A stretch of DNA of 64,000 nucleotides from contig NZ_RHLK01000001.1 of NCBI RefSeq assembly GCF_009757775.1, positions 34,438 to 98,437 of the forward strand. Direction: 5' to 3'. Position numbers and translations under genes: made by a program. Position 1 is the stretch's first letter. Every line of letters begins with the position of its first letter. This document shows positions 51,618 through 61,677 of this stretch, piece after piece. This stretch comes from Paenibacillus lutrae (GTDB lineage Bacteria; Bacillota; Bacilli; Paenibacillales; NBRC-103111). The notes beneath the pieces are model-generated. The model was given only the letters and a program-made list of their open reading frames with translations, had not been told where the DNA came from and did no database searches.

Positions 51618-53396
51618 TCAGTTCCCTCCCTCTTTCGCTTCTTTCTTTTTCTTCTTGTCCGTCGTGTAATCGCGTTTACGCGGCGGGATAAGCGATACGT
51701 CTACATCCTCATACTCGATAACCGGACCTTCAGGGGTCCACTTCGCTTTGGTCGTTTTCAGGAAGTTCTGGTCATCACGTTCAGGGAACTCCGGCTTGTA
51801 GTGAGCACCGCGGCTCTCGTTACGCAGAAGAGCGCCCAGCGTCATCGCTTCAGCCAGCTCAAGCATGTTCCACAGTTGTCTGGTGAAAGCTACGGTCGGG
51901 TTGTTCCAGCGGGCTTTGTCCATCATGCCGATGTTCATGTAACGCGCTTTAAGATCTTTGATCTTGGTAATCGTCTCTTCGAGCGTTTTATTATAACGGA
52001 CAACAGTCATGGTAGAGTTCATCAGGTCGCCCAGTTCTTTGTGAATCACATAAGGATTCTCCGTACCGTTCATATTCAGCAGGCTCTCGTATTTCTCCTC
52101 GTGTCTTTTCTTCTCACGGTCAAAGATTGCGGAAGACATATCTTCAACGTGCTGGTCAAGACCTTGGATATACTCGATTGCTTTAGGACCCGCCACCATA
52201 CCGCCGTAAATAGCGGATACGAGGGAGTTCGCGCCGAGACGGTTTGCACCGTGAACGGTGTAATCGCACTCACCGGCAGCGAATAATCCCGGTACGTTCG
52301 TCATCTGGTTGTAATCGACCCATAGACCGCCCATGGAATAGTGGACTGCTGGGAAGATTTGCATCGGAAGCTTACGAGGATCGTCGCCTGTAAATTTCTC
52401 ATAAATTTCGATAATGCCGCCCAATTTAACATCGAGCTCTTTGGGATCTTTATGGGAAAGGTCCAGATATACCTTGTTCTCACCGTCGATGCCGAGCTTC
52501 AAGTCGTTACACACATGGAAAATTTCCCGCGTTGCGATATCACGCGGTACCAGGTTTCCGTATGCCGGATACTTCTCTTCAAGGAAATACCAAGGCTTAC
52601 CGTCTTTATAAGTCCATACCCGGCCGCCTTCACCACGCGCAGACTCAGACATCAGGCGCAGCTTGTCGTCACCCGGGATAGCTGTCGGGTGAATCTGGAT
52701 AAACTCACCGTTGGCATAATACACGCCCTGCTGGTAAACAGCACTTGCAGCGGTACCTGTGTTAATAACGGAGTTGGTTGTTTTGCCGAAGATAATACCG
52801 GGACCGCCGGTTGCCATAATAACCGCATCCGAAGAAAACGTCTGGATTTCCATGTTGCGCAGATCTTGAGCGGCGATACCGCGGCATGTGCCATCCTCGT
52901 CAATGACAGCGCCCAGGAATTCCCAGTGTTCGAATTTCGTTACGAGGCCCGCTGTCTCGAAGCGGCGTACCTGCTCGTCTAACGCGTAGAGCAGCTGCTG
53001 ACCTGTCGTAGCACCTGCAAATGCCGTACGGTGATACTTCGTGCCCCCGAAACGGCGGAAGTCAAGAAGTCCTTCCGGTGTCCGGTTGAACATAACGCCC
53101 ATCCGGTCCATCAAGTGAATGATACCGGGAGCGGCATCACACATCGCTTTGACCGGAGGCTGGTTAGCCAGGAAGTCACCGCCGTAAACTGTATCATCAA
53201 AGTGCTCCCATGTGGAGTCACCTTCACCTTTTGTATTAACCGCTCCGTTAATACCGCCTTGCGCACATACGGAGTGGGAACGTTTAACAGGAACCAGGGA
53301 GAAAAGCTGAACGGGCACCCCAGCTTCCGCTGCCTTGATCGTTGCCATGAGTCCGGCCAGACCGCCGCCTACGACAATTACTTTTGAATTAGCCAT
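51618..53396 (-). CDS. sdhA: Succinate dehydrogenase flavoprotein subunit
   Basis: The 592-aa protein oxidises succinate to fumarate. The FAD dinucleotide motif is VVGGGLAGLMATIKAAEAG at residues 6-24. The covalent FAD site is expected at the His of HSVCAQGGINGAV. Further marks are TGGPGIIFGKTTNS, a substrate-site region with HPTAIPGDDKLRLMSESARG and RLGANSLVSAIYGG. GAGGATG precedes the ATG. It is 18 bp after sdhC, in one operon. Length and marks are normal for a Gram-positive SdhA. Confidence 0.97.
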   Translation of the reverse strand: MANSKVIVVGGGLAGLMATIKAAEAGVPVQLFSLVPVKRSHSVCAQGGINGAVNTKGEGDSTWEHFDDTVYGGDFLANQPPVKAMCDAAPGIIHLMDRMGVMFNRTPEGLLDFRRFGGTKYHRTAFAGATTGQQLLYALDEQVRRFETAGLVTKFEHWEFLGAVIDEDGTCRGIAAQDLRNMEIQTFSSDAVIMATGGPGIIFGKTTNSVINTGTAASAVYQQGVYYANGEFIQIHPTAIPGDDKLRLMSESARGEGGRVWTYKDGKPWYFLEEKYPAYGNLVPRDIATREIFHVCNDLKLGIDGENKVYLDLSHKDPKELDVKLGGIIEIYEKFTGDDPRKLPMQIFPAVHYSMGGLWVDYNQMTNVPGLFAAGECDYTVHGANRLGANSLVSAIYGGMVAGPKAIEYIQGLDQHVEDMSSAIFDREKKRHEEKYESLLNMNGTENPYVIHKELGDLMNSTMTVVRYNKTLEETITKIKDLKARYMNIGMMDKARWNNPTVAFTRQLWNMLELAEAMTLGALLRNESRGAHYKPEFPERDDQNFLKTTKAKWTPEGPVIEYEDVDVSLIPPRKRDYTTDKKKKKEAKEGGN

Positions 53397-53414
53397 TGCT
53401 GTTCATCCTCCCAA

Positions 53415-54068
53415 TCAATTTTCGCTCAGTACAGGAAGCTCCTGGAACTGCGGATCCATAAACGCCACGAGCGAAGCAATAAACATTGCTGCCATTGCTA
53501 CAAACAGTACCATCCAAACAATAGATGAAATACGCTGCGCACGAGGTCCTACCGTAATACCCCAGCTTACAAGGAACGACCACATGCCGTTTGTAAAGTG
53601 GAAGGACGCCGCCAGTACGCCAATTACATACACAGTAAGCAGAACGGGATCCGTAACGATGTCGTGCATCGTTTGACCCAGACGCTCATGCTCGACGTTG
53701 CCGATCGCCACTTGAAAACGGGTCTCGAAGAAATGCCAGGCTACGAACAGGAATGTAAGAACTCCGGTAATACGCTGCCACAAGAACATCTGATTACGGA
53801 AATATCCATATTGACTGACATTGTTGCGGGCTGTGAACGCTACGTACAGGCCGTAAATGGCATGATACAGAAGCGGAATCCAAATGCCGAAGATCTCGAG
53901 TAAAAGTACGAGCGGCAAACTGTTCAGCCAGTTAATTTGGTCCACAAACGCTGCAGGTCCCTTAGTTGCTTCAAAGTTGGTCAGCAAGTGCTCAATCAAG
54001 AAAAAACCAACCGGAATAACACCAAGCAAGGAATGCAATTTGCGGTTAAAATAAGAATTCTTGCCCAT
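53415..54068 (-). CDS. sdhC: Succinate dehydrogenase cytochrome b558 subunit
   Basis: The product of about 217 aa begins at the ATG behind GAGGGGG; seven in-frame codons upstream overlap that site. Five helices are predicted, as in the single di-heme anchor of Bacillus complex II. Candidate heme His residues are in FNRKLHSLLG, FFLIEHLLTN, LLYHAIYG, FVAWHFFE and FHFTNGMW. It anchors SdhAB and passes electrons to menaquinone. The 288-bp region to the divergent LysR gene has no convincing sigma-A promoter for sdh that I can find. Confidence 0.95.
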   Translation of the reverse strand: MGKNSYFNRKLHSLLGVIPVGFFLIEHLLTNFEATKGPAAFVDQINWLNSLPLVLLLEIFGIWIPLLYHAIYGLYVAFTARNNVSQYGYFRNQMFLWQRITGVLTFLFVAWHFFETRFQVAIGNVEHERLGQTMHDIVTDPVLLTVYVIGVLAASFHFTNGMWSFLVSWGITVGPRAQRISSIVWMVLFVAMAAMFIASLVAFMDPQFQELPVLSEN

Positions 54069-54356
54069 TGGTAATGCGTCCCCCCTCAAATAATTCGCCT
54101 AGACATATATGTCTCGACAATTCCAGACAAAACCAAATTCAATTGTACTCCCCTGTCCGGGGACCGTCAACCGCCAAAAAGGCGCTTCCATCGCATAATC
54201 CTGCTTTCTTTTAGCGACAAAGACCTGAAATTTGTGTGAACAAGTGGTGACATATACATCGTACCTCTTTATCGCTTATAATGGAATTGCTGTTTTCTTA
54301 TATTCATTATAATTTTTTTGCATATAGAGATGAAATTCGATCAACGGAGGTCAATC

Positions 54357-55253
54357 ATGGAACATCTCGACGTCTTTGCGATTGTTGTCGAACAAGCCAG
54401 CCTCAATAAAGCGTCGCAAGTTCTGAACTTGTCTCAGCCCGCGTTGTCCCGCAAAATCATGAAGCTGGAAGAGCAGCTCGGAATAAAGCTCTTTACCCGC
54501 AAAGGCAAGCGCCTTGACCTCACCCGTGCCGGGGAGATCACCTATGAATACGCCTTGGAGCAGCGCCAGGACGAGCGCCGCTTCCTCCAGACACTGCACG
54601 AGCACAAGACGGCGGGGAGGCATATGAGCCTGACCATCGGAGCCAGCCTGACGACTCTGCAGACTACCCTGCCTGAGCTCATTACAATGTATTTGGCCGA
54701 CTACCCCTATACCGATATGAAAGCTCTGACCGGTAAAACCCATGAAATCGTCATGATGGTCAAAGAAAAAAAAGTCGATATCGGACTTGTCGCTTCCTCA
54801 ATCGACCAGCCCGGCCTGGCCTGTGAGCCGCTGTTCGATGACCATTTGTGCCTGGTCCTCCCCCAGGGGCATCCTTATTTGGAGCGGGACTCCTTAACAA
54901 TTGCGGACTTGAACGGACTTTCTATGATTCTGTTCTCCAAAGGGACGTGGTACAGGGTCCTCACGGACGAACTGTTCCACCGTTATTTTATTTTCCCGGA
55001 TGTCAAAATGGAGATCGATTCCTTCGAGGCGATCATGCGCCTTGTCGTCACCTGCCAGGCCGCTACCCTGCTGCCCAAATCCTATTTGCACGACAAGCAT
55101 CAGGATCACAGCGGGCTATGTGTGCGCGAGCTTCCTGAACTGTTGCAGACGCCCAGGACGACTTCGCTTATTTTCGTAAAAGAAACCCATCAGAATGACG
55201 CAGTCACTCATTTTATACAAAAAGCCAAAGGGCATTTCTCCGGTGAAATATAA
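54357..55253 (+). CDS. LysR-family regulator divergent from sdhCAB
   Basis: The 298-aa regulator starts at the ATG behind GGAGG; the frame is open further upstream. The HTH is in residues 1-60 (ASLNKASQVLNLSQPALSRK) and the effector domain starts about residue 90 (LTIGASLTTLQTTLPELITM). Two TATAAT boxes lie upstream at 54275-54305. It is divergent from the sdh operon and could control it, perhaps in the way CcpC controls Krebs-cycle genes, but its sequence is not clearly CcpC. Confidence 0.88.
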   Translation: MEHLDVFAIVVEQASLNKASQVLNLSQPALSRKIMKLEEQLGIKLFTRKGKRLDLTRAGEITYEYALEQRQDERRFLQTLHEHKTAGRHMSLTIGASLTTLQTTLPELITMYLADYPYTDMKALTGKTHEIVMMVKEKKVDIGLVASSIDQPGLACEPLFDDHLCLVLPQGHPYLERDSLTIADLNGLSMILFSKGTWYRVLTDELFHRYFIFPDVKMEIDSFEAIMRLVVTCQAATLLPKSYLHDKHQDHSGLCVRELPELLQTPRTTSLIFVKETHQNDAVTHFIQKAKGHFSGEI

Positions 55254-55392
55254 AACCGCGCCCATCCATTCAATTCTCATTGCATTGAGAATCCCCTATA
55301 TAGATGAAGGAAAAATTCACCGTTCCTGAAAAACAAGAAAATTATCACACATTAAACTCAAGTAACGTAAATCTCCACCTGCATACCTGTCA

Positions 55393-55431
55393 AAAAGCCG
55401 TCTTCCCGTATGCATCGGGAAAACGGCTTTT
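55393..55431. terminator. Terminator between convergent LysR and ktrA genes
   Basis: AAAAGCCGT-c-TTCCCG pairs with CGGGAA-a-ACGGCTTTT around a short loop. It abuts the ktrA stop codon. Confidence 0.88.
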
Positions 55432-56097
55432 CTAACGAATGGCCTCGCTCTCGAAATCATCAATCTGGTCTTTGCGTCCGATAACGACCATCACATCGTT
55501 CTCTTGCAGAATGTCGTCCGCGGTTGGCGCAATAATCATATCTTCCGATTTATTAATCGCGACAATACTGCAGCCGTATCTGGCTCTGGGATCAAGCTCT
55601 TTGAGCGTAAGCCCGGCAATCCGCTTCGATACGACAAGCTCCGCAATGGTGTAATTCTTCGACAGCTCGATAAAATCGAGGAGATTCGGGGATACGAGCT
55701 GGTGAGCGACGCGGATGCCCATATCTCTCTCCGGGAAAATAATCCGGTCCACGCCGATTTTCTCGAGCACTTTGCCGTGCTGATCGGTCAGAGCTTTGGC
55801 CACAACAGTTTTGACCCCAAGCTCTTTGAGCAGGATCGCTGCCATGATGCTTGCCTGGATGTTGTCGCCGATCGCCACAACGGCACAATCGAAATTGCGG
55901 ACGCCAAGCGAGCGGAGCACCTCTTCATCGGTAGCATCCGCCACCACACTATGAGTGAGAATGTCACTCATCTCATCGACCTTCTCCTCGTCTCTGTCGA
56001 TGCCGAGCACTTCATGGCCTAGTTCTGTTAGTTCTTTGGACAAGCTGGAGCCGAATCGTCCGAGCCCGATAACTGCGTATTGAATAGATGATGCCAT
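55432..56097 (-). CDS. ktrA: Potassium uptake gating subunit KtrA (RCK)
   Basis: The 221-aa protein has an RCK_N Rossmann domain (VIGLGRFGSSLSKELTELGH, residues 8-28) with acidic residue after strand 2 (GIDRDEEKV), binding ATP/ADP, and an RCK_C domain from about residue 140 (GLTLKELDPRARYGCSIVAI), the site where c-di-AMP binds in KtrA/KtrC. It forms an octameric ring that gates KtrB. It follows ktrB at 13 bp; GGGGAT precedes the ATG. The riboswitch upstream of ktrB would control both genes, so c-di-AMP may act at RNA and protein level. Confidence 0.93.
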   Translation of the reverse strand: MASSIQYAVIGLGRFGSSLSKELTELGHEVLGIDRDEEKVDEMSDILTHSVVADATDEEVLRSLGVRNFDCAVVAIGDNIQASIMAAILLKELGVKTVVAKALTDQHGKVLEKIGVDRIIFPERDMGIRVAHQLVSPNLLDFIELSKNYTIAELVVSKRIAGLTLKELDPRARYGCSIVAINKSEDMIIAPTADDILQENDVMVVIGRKDQIDDFESEAIR

Positions 56098-56110
56098 CTT
56101 CTTTTATCCC

Positions 56111-57454
56111 CTAACCTATCGTGATTTTACCTTCCGGATACCGGTACAATTCTTTTTCTTTCTTTGGCTGTAATGCATAAGCAAGCGTGAGCAAGCCCAG
56201 CCGGCCTGCGAACATCGTCAGCGCGATCGTGACCTTCCCGAAAATCGTCAGCTGTGTCGTTAATCCAAGTGATAAACCCACCGTGCCGAATGCGGAAACG
56301 ACTTCAAACAAGATCATCAGAAAATCGTGATCCTCCGTCGTCGATAAGAGCATCGTAACGAGAATTACGAATAACAGGGCGAACATCGTCAAGGTAATGG
56401 CTTTGAAAATCCGGTCTTTACCGAGCCGGTTACGGAAAAACACAATATCCTGTTTGCCCCGGACCATGGCGATAATCGCTCCTACAAGTGTAGTGAACGT
56501 CGTTGTCTTGATACCGCCCCCCGTAGAACCCGGCGAAGCTCCGATAAACATGAGAACAATAATAAAAAATTGCGTAGCCTGACGCAGTGCGGGCAAATCC
56601 AGGGTATTCGCTCCCGCCGTACGGGGCGTAACGGACTGGAACAGGGAGGCGAGCAGCTTTCCTCCGAGTCCAAGAGATCCCAGTGTCTTTGCATTCGAAT
56701 ACTCGAAGATAAAAATGACGAGAGTGCCCAGTGCGATTAAGATTCCCGTTGCGCTGAGCACAAGCTTGGAGTGAAGCGAGAGTCTTTTCTTACTGGGGTA
56801 TTCGATCAGATCCGAAATGACAATAAATCCGATGCCGCCGAGTATAATAAGAGAAACAGAGACCATATTGATGACAAAATCATCGGCATAGGCGGTGAGG
56901 GAACTAAACTTGCCCGTGACCGGGCCGAACAAATCAAATCCCGCATTGTTAAAAAACGAGACGGCATGCCAGATGCCGTAGTAAAGCCCTTTGGCGAAGC
57001 CCAGGTCCTGCGACCACCGCAGCGTAAATAACACAGCGGCGATTCCTTCAATCGTCATGGAATAAATCAGTACCTTGCGGAACAGGCGGACAATGCCCTC
57101 TACACTCCCCTGGTTAAGCGCCTCCTGCAGCAGCAGCCTTTCCTTCAGTGAAATTTTCTTGCGCAGAATAAATGCAAACAGCGTGGCCATACTCATAAAT
57201 CCGAGTCCGCCTATCTGGATCAATAAGATGATGACGATCTGCCCGAAGAGTGTAAAATGGGTCCCGGTATCCACAACGACGAGTCCGGTCACGCAAGTTG
57301 CCGAGGTCGCTGTAAAAAACGCATCAATGAAAGACAGGGCCTGTCCGTTCACTGAGGATACAGGCAGCATGAGCAGCAGCGTGCCAATCAGGATAATACC
57401 CGCAAAACCAAGCACGAGAACTTGGGGCGGCTTGAATTTCACCTTTTTCAACAA
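56111..57454 (-). CDS. ktrB: Potassium uptake channel subunit KtrB (TrkH/KtrB family)
   Basis: The 447-aa protein has four M1-P-M2 repeats. The selectivity-filter segments are TSATCVTGLVV, FNNAGFDLF, SVTPRTAGAN and SAFGTVGLSLGL, each with the Gly that lines the pore. The intramembrane loop is GASPGSTGGGIKTTT. Start is TTG-TTG behind GGAGG. It conducts K+ coupled to Na+ and is gated by KtrA. A c-di-AMP riboswitch and terminator lie directly upstream. Confidence 0.95.
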   Translation of the reverse strand: MLKKVKFKPPQVLVLGFAGIILIGTLLLMLPVSSVNGQALSFIDAFFTATSATCVTGLVVVDTGTHFTLFGQIVIILLIQIGGLGFMSMATLFAFILRKKISLKERLLLQEALNQGSVEGIVRLFRKVLIYSMTIEGIAAVLFTLRWSQDLGFAKGLYYGIWHAVSFFNNAGFDLFGPVTGKFSSLTAYADDFVINMVSVSLIILGGIGFIVISDLIEYPSKKRLSLHSKLVLSATGILIALGTLVIFIFEYSNAKTLGSLGLGGKLLASLFQSVTPRTAGANTLDLPALRQATQFFIIVLMFIGASPGSTGGGIKTTTFTTLVGAIIAMVRGKQDIVFFRNRLGKDRIFKAITLTMFALLFVILVTMLLSTTEDHDFLMILFEVVSAFGTVGLSLGLTTQLTIFGKVTIALTMFAGRLGLLTLAYALQPKKEKELYRYPEGKITIG

Positions 57455-57482
57455 GACGGGTTCCTCCTAAAAATGCTAACGC

Positions 57483-57524
57483 AAAAAAGACACTGGAAAC
57501 CCACTGCCTTTCGGTATGGTTCCT
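57483..57524 (-). terminator. Riboswitch-controlled terminator before ktrB
   Basis: On the minus strand GGAACC pairs with GGTTTCC (one bulge), with inner helix around CCGAAAGG, followed by GTGTCTTTTTT, 29 bp before the ktrB start. It is the expected expression platform. Confidence 0.65.
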
Positions 57525-57662
57525 GCTCTTCGCCTACGAGGTTAGCTGTCGGATTCGGATGTACAGGCACCCTATTCGCCCCGGCCCTTTCGGGCTTCCC
57601 GGCAAAATTCACCCCATGGATATGGTTCCCCCGCTTTCCTATGGAAATTCGGCGTATGAAAT
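57525..57662 (-). promoter_or_regulatory. c-di-AMP riboswitch (ydaO/yuaA type)
   Basis: On the minus strand the conserved blocks occur in order: CGCCGAA, GCGGGGGAACC, CATGGGGTGAATTT, a variable CCGGGAAGCCCGAAAGGGCC hairpin, AGGGTGCC, and CCGAATCCGACAGCTAACCT followed by CGTAGGCGAAG. These match the ydaO consensus I recall, including the strongly conserved GACAGCTAACCTCGTAGGC end. Such elements precede ktr and wall-hydrolase genes and turn expression off when c-di-AMP binds. Confidence 0.93.
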
Positions 57663-57844
57663 TATCGAGCTTGAGAATCATCAGAATTATATATCTGTTA
57701 TTCAACGAATACAATTCGCTTTTATCCTGGTTTTGGAGGGGGAAAAGGCCTGAATCTACTTACAGCTAACTGGCAGACATCATTTGGCATCCTTGCATAA
57801 ACTATGTTACGTTTAGAAAAACACGAGATTGCGGAGGCTTGCCT

Positions 57845-59491
57845 ATGAGAAAAACAAGAGTTGACAGGTCCCTGCTGCTGTTAGCCGGAATCGGTATCAT
57901 TCTGTATATCGCCGCTTTACTGGCATACAACCTCAGCTCAGATCCTTCGGAAACCGCTCCGGCAGATGCAATGAAGAGAATAACCAAAGCCCAGGCGGCG
58001 GAATCCGCGGCACACTGGCTGCAGCAGCAGGAATTAGCAGCGCCCGGAACCTCGTTAGATACCTTCGTCGTCTATCAATCAAATAAAGACATGAGCGGGT
58101 ATCTGGAGAAGGAGAAGCTTCAGAAGACCTACAAAGATACATACGGCAGCAAGCTGCCGCTGGATTTCTACCGCGTTGAAGCCGCGGAGAAATCACCGGG
58201 GAGCAAACGGTGGGCGGTGGATATCCATCGCGAGACTAAAGCCGTACTCGGGTGGAAACAGCTTCAGGCGGGCACAGCGGTGCAGCAGGGCTCGCTCTCT
58301 GAGGCGGAACGGCTCTCCCTTGCGCGCAGTGCCATATCTTCGCTCGGCTATGAGCCGCAAGGATTCCGGCAGCTTCCGGGGGAAGCGGGCTCTCCCGGCC
58401 AGCTGGTATTCAAGCGGACTCAAGACCCCGTCGGCAAGGCTGCGATGGAGATCACCATACAGCTGGAAGGCAGCCGCGTTACCGCACTCCAGCAAGGCTT
58501 CGATCTTCCCCAGTCGTATTCTTCCTGGCTTAAACAGCAGAATGATGCCGCTGCCTTCATGACAAAGATTTCACTATGGGGAAACGGCCTCATGGCACTG
58601 GCCGCCCTGGCCTATACAATCGTAAGGCGCAGAACGGTTCAATTTGGCCGGGGAGTGCTGTTAACGGCTGTTTTTATCGTCATTTACGTGATGAATAATA
58701 TCAACTCGTACCCGGCATACAAAACAATGAGTCCCATGACGTCAGACGGTCAGGACACGATGGCGGCCTTGCTTCTCATGAACTTCGTGACGCTGCTGAT
58801 GGGCGCAGCCGTCTACTTCTCCTTTGTTGCCGGAGAAGGCTTGTGGCGGCGTGCAGGGAAGAGCCTGTGGCCCCGCTGGAGCGAAGAAGACTTTGGCCCG
58901 CACGTCAAACGAAGCATGCTCCAGGGTTATCTTCTCTGCCTGTTCCTGCTGGGGCTTCAGCAGGTGCTCTTCCTGATCTTCGAGAGAGGACTCGGGGTCT
59001 GGTCCATCAACGATCCGTCCACCTCGCCCGAGAATCTGCTCCAGCCCGGCTTTCTGCCTCTCATGGCATGGGCGGCGGCCATCTCGGAAGAAGCGACATT
59101 CCGGCTGCTCGGAATCGCTCTCTTCCTGACGCTATTCCGCTTCCGGCTGCAATGGCTGGCGGTGCTGATTCCCAGCCTGATCTGGGCCGCCGGGCACACG
59201 GCCTATCCGATCTATCCGGTATACACCCGGCTGATCGAGGTAACTCTGCTCGGCGTGGTTTTCGGAATGGCTTTCCTGAGATACGGCCTGCTCACCGTAG
59301 TGTTCGCCCATACCGCAATGAACAGCATTCTCATGGGCTTGACCCTGCTGACGCTTGGTCCGGAGAGTGAGCCCCTGCTGGGCATCGTCTACATCTGGCT
59401 GCCCGCTTTAATCGGCTATGCCGCTTCCTGGCTGCACAGCAAAAAAAAGAAGCCGCCTAGTTCTGCGGCTCCCCCTCCACTTCTCCCCTGA
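57845..59491 (+). CDS. CPBP-family intramembrane protease with large N-terminal domain
   Basis: The 548-aa protein starts at the ATG with GGAGG seven bases upstream. One helix at residues 8-30 is followed by a soluble extracytoplasmic domain of about 200 residues (30-235), then about eight helices. The CPBP (Abi) motifs are [23 protein letters not shown] and [11 protein letters not shown], which give the Glu, Arg and His residues of this glutamic-type protease. The extra domain ([20 protein letters not shown]) is not recognised and is unusual for this family. It overlaps uvrC tail to tail by 35 bp. Confidence 0.88.
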   Translation: MRKTRVDRSLLLLAGIGIILYIAALLAYNLSSDPSETAPADAMKRITKAQAAESAAHWLQQQELAAPGTSLDTFVVYQSNKDMSGYLEKEKLQKTYKDTYGSKLPLDFYRVEAAEKSPGSKRWAVDIHRETKAVLGWKQLQAGTAVQQGSLSEAERLSLARSAISSLGYEPQGFRQLPGEAGSPGQLVFKRTQDPVGKAAMEITIQLEGSRVTALQQGFDLPQSYSSWLKQQNDAAAFMTKISLWGNGLMALAALAYTIVRRRTVQFGRGVLLTAVFIVIYVMNNINSYPAYKTMSPMTSDGQDTMAALLLMNFVTLLMGAAVYFSFVAGEGLWRRAGKSLWPRWSEEDFGPHVKRSMLQGYLLCLFLLGLQQVLFLIFERGLGVWSINDPSTSPENLLQPGFLPLMAWAAAISEEATFRLLGIALFLTLFRFRLQWLAVLIPSLIWAAGHTAYPIYPVYTRLIEVTLLGVVFGMAFLRYGLLTVVFAHTAMNSILMGLTLLTLGPESEPLLGIVYIWLPALIGYAASWLHSKKKKPPSSAAPPPLLP

Positions 59492-61568
59492 GGGATTGAA
59501 GAATAACTTCGGCAAGCTTCTCGCCGATTCCAAGAGGCCTAAAGTCTTCGACTGCGGCCTCTTTTATTTTTTTAACCGAACCGAAATGCTTCAGGAGCAG
59601 CTTCCTGCGCTTCTCTCCGATTCCCGGAATAGCGTCCAGCTGGGAGACGACCATCGACTTCGCGCGGCTTTCCCTATGGAACGTAATGGCGTAGCGGTGG
59701 ACCTCATCCTGAATCCGGTGGAGCAGGTAGAACTCCTGGCTGTCGCGCGGAATCGGCACTACCTCCGGAGGATCGCCTGCCAGAAGCATCGCCGTCTTAT
59801 GCTTGACGTCCTTGGAGAGGCCGCATACGGGCACGAACAAGCCCAGCTCGTTCTCCAAGACGTCGACTGCGACGGATATTTGCCCCTTCCCTCCGTCGAC
59901 GATGATCAGATCGGGAAGCGGAAGATTCTCCTTCAGCACCCGCTCGTAGCGGCGGCGTATCACTTCACGCATGGACTGGTAATCGTCCGGTCCCTTCACG
60001 GTCTTGATCTTGAACTTGCGGTACTCCTTGCGGTCAGGCTTGCCGTCGGTGAAGACGACCATCCCCGCAACCGGGTCGGAACCCTGGATGTTCGAGTTGT
60101 CAAACGCCTCAATCCGGCGCACCGGACCGGTCCCCAGCCAGCTGCCGAGCTGCTCGACAGCCAGTACGGTCCGCTGGGCGTCACGCTCGATCAGCCGGAA
60201 TTTCTCTTCCAGACCGACACGCGCATTGTCGGTCGCCATCTCGATCATCTGCTTCTTCAGCCCGCGCTGAGGGAAGTAGACCTTCACCTTCAGCCAGCTC
60301 TCCAGAGCCGCCTTGACGTCCTTCTGGTCGCTGTCGGAAGGCCCGGCCGCGGTGTGCAGATCCGCCTCATTCTCGGCAGCTGCATGATCTGCGAGCTTCG
60401 CGAGGGCCGCTTCCCGGCCGCTTCTTCGCCCAGCGTCTTCCAAGCTGCGACCCAATACTCCTGACGCAGGTGGAATGCCTTGCCCGGCACCCTCAGCGGC
60501 TTCTGGCAGCGCCGCGGCATCCGAAGAATCCGCAGGTTGTACGGCTGCTGATTCCACCGGCAGAAGAGCGTCTGCAGCGGCTTGCGAGCGACCCGGCAGG
60601 AAGATCTCCTTGGGCAGCGCCGGGTTCTCGCTGTACACTTGCATGACGTACGACACGAAGTCGTCGTACTCGTCCCCGTAGAACGGGAACATCGTCACAT
60701 GCCGTTCGATCAGCTTCCCCTGCCTCATGTACAGAATCTGTACGCACATCCAGCCCTTATCCACGGCATAGCCGAAAATATCCCGGTCGACCACGTCGGT
60801 CGTCGTGATTTTCTGCTTCTCCATCACCGCATCGATGTTAATCAGAAGATCGCGCAGTTCCTTGGCGCGCTCGAAGTTCAGTTCTTCAGCCGCGGCATGC
60901 ATTTTGGAGGAAAGCTCCTTCTTGACCTGATCGTGCCCTCCGCTCAGGAAACGCACGATTCCCTGCACCATCTCTTCGTTCTGCTCCCTGGTTATATCAT
61001 GCACACAAGGAGCGAGACACTGCCCCAAATGATAGTAAAGACAGACCCGGTCCGGAATCGTCTTGCACTTGCGAAGCGGATACAGACGATCCAGCAGTTT
61101 CTTCGTTTCCTGGGCCGCAAAAGCATTCGGATAAGGTCCGAAATATTTCCCTTTGTCCTTAATGATTTTGCGTGTAACTTCCAGACGCGGCTGCTCTTCA
61201 CTTGTGATTTTGATATAAGGAAACGACTTGTCGTCTTTGAGCAGCACATTATAGCGGGGATAGTGCTGCTTGATCAAGTTGCACTCCAGAATGAGCGCCT
61301 CGATGTTGCTGGACGTTACGATATATTCGAAATCGCGTATTTCCGATACGAGCCTCTGCGTCTTACCGTCATGGCTCCCGGTGAAATAAGAACGTACGCG
61401 GTTTTTAAGTACCTTGGCTTTCCCTACATAAATGATTTTACCTTCGGTATTCTTCATGAGGTAGCATCCGGGTTTATCCGGCAGCAGCGCGAGTTTATTG
61501 CGGATAAGCTCCTCGCTTTCCTCACGGGTCCTGATGTGGAGAGGTCCCTCTCCCCGTTCTTCCGTCAC
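59457..61568 (-). CDS. uvrC: UvrABC excinuclease subunit C
   Basis: The 703-aa protein is longer than usual (about 600). Order: GIY-YIG nuclease (residues 25-110, [18 protein letters not shown]), a Cys-rich segment ([21 protein letters not shown]), UVR motif around 215-245, RNase H-like nuclease domain ([43 protein letters not shown]) and a C-terminal helix-hairpin-helix pair ([20 protein letters not shown]). Residues about 327-420 are an Ala/Ser/Glu-rich insertion before [20 protein letters not shown] start with GGGAGGG. It makes both incisions in nucleotide excision repair. Confidence 0.96.
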   Translation of the reverse strand: MTEERGEGPLHIRTREESEELIRNKLALLPDKPGCYLMKNTEGKIIYVGKAKVLKNRVRSYFTGSHDGKTQRLVSEIRDFEYIVTSSNIEALILECNLIKQHYPRYNVLLKDDKSFPYIKITSEEQPRLEVTRKIIKDKGKYFGPYPNAFAAQETKKLLDRLYPLRKCKTIPDRVCLYYHLGQCLAPCVHDITREQNEEMVQGIVRFLSGGHDQVKKELSSKMHAAAEELNFERAKELRDLLINIDAVMEKQKITTTDVVDRDIFGYAVDKGWMCVQILYMRQGKLIERHVTMFPFYGDEYDDFVSYVMQVYSENPALPKEIFLPGRSQAAADALLPVESAAVQPADSSDAAALPEAAEGAGQGIPPASGVLGRSLEDAGRRSGREAALAKLADHAAAENEADLHTAAGPSDSDQKDVKAALESWLKVKVYFPQRGLKKQMIEMATDNARVGLEEKFRLIERDAQRTVLAVEQLGSWLGTGPVRRIEAFDNSNIQGSDPVAGMVVFTDGKPDRKEYRKFKIKTVKGPDDYQSMREVIRRRYERVLKENLPLPDLIIVDGGKGQISVAVDVLENELGLFVPVCGLSKDVKHKTAMLLAGDPPEVVPIPRDSQEFYLLHRIQDEVHRYAITFHRESRAKSMVVSQLDAIPGIGEKRRKLLLKHFGSVKKIKEAAVEDFRPLGIGEKLAEVILQSLRGEVEGEPQN

Positions 61569-61613
61569 AGCCTCTCCCTCCCTTACTTAACGGCTTCCTT
61601 GCCTGCTAACGAC

Positions 61614-61654
61614 AAAAAAAGCTCTTTTCCAGCATAGCAGAAAAAGAGCTTTTT
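61614..61654 (-). terminator. Terminator between trxA and uvrC
   Basis: On the minus strand GCTCTTTTTC pairs with GGAAAAGAGC around a 10-base loop and is followed by T7. It makes trxA a separate transcript from uvrC. Confidence 0.9.
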
Positions 61655-61677
61655 CTCATTCATTATCCCATCAAATC

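Noticed and set aside
54240..54310. Clear sigma-A promoter for sdhCAB
   Set aside because: TATAAT boxes are oriented for the LysR gene; minus-strand hexamers such as TTGTCG/TATGCG are too weak to report as a site.
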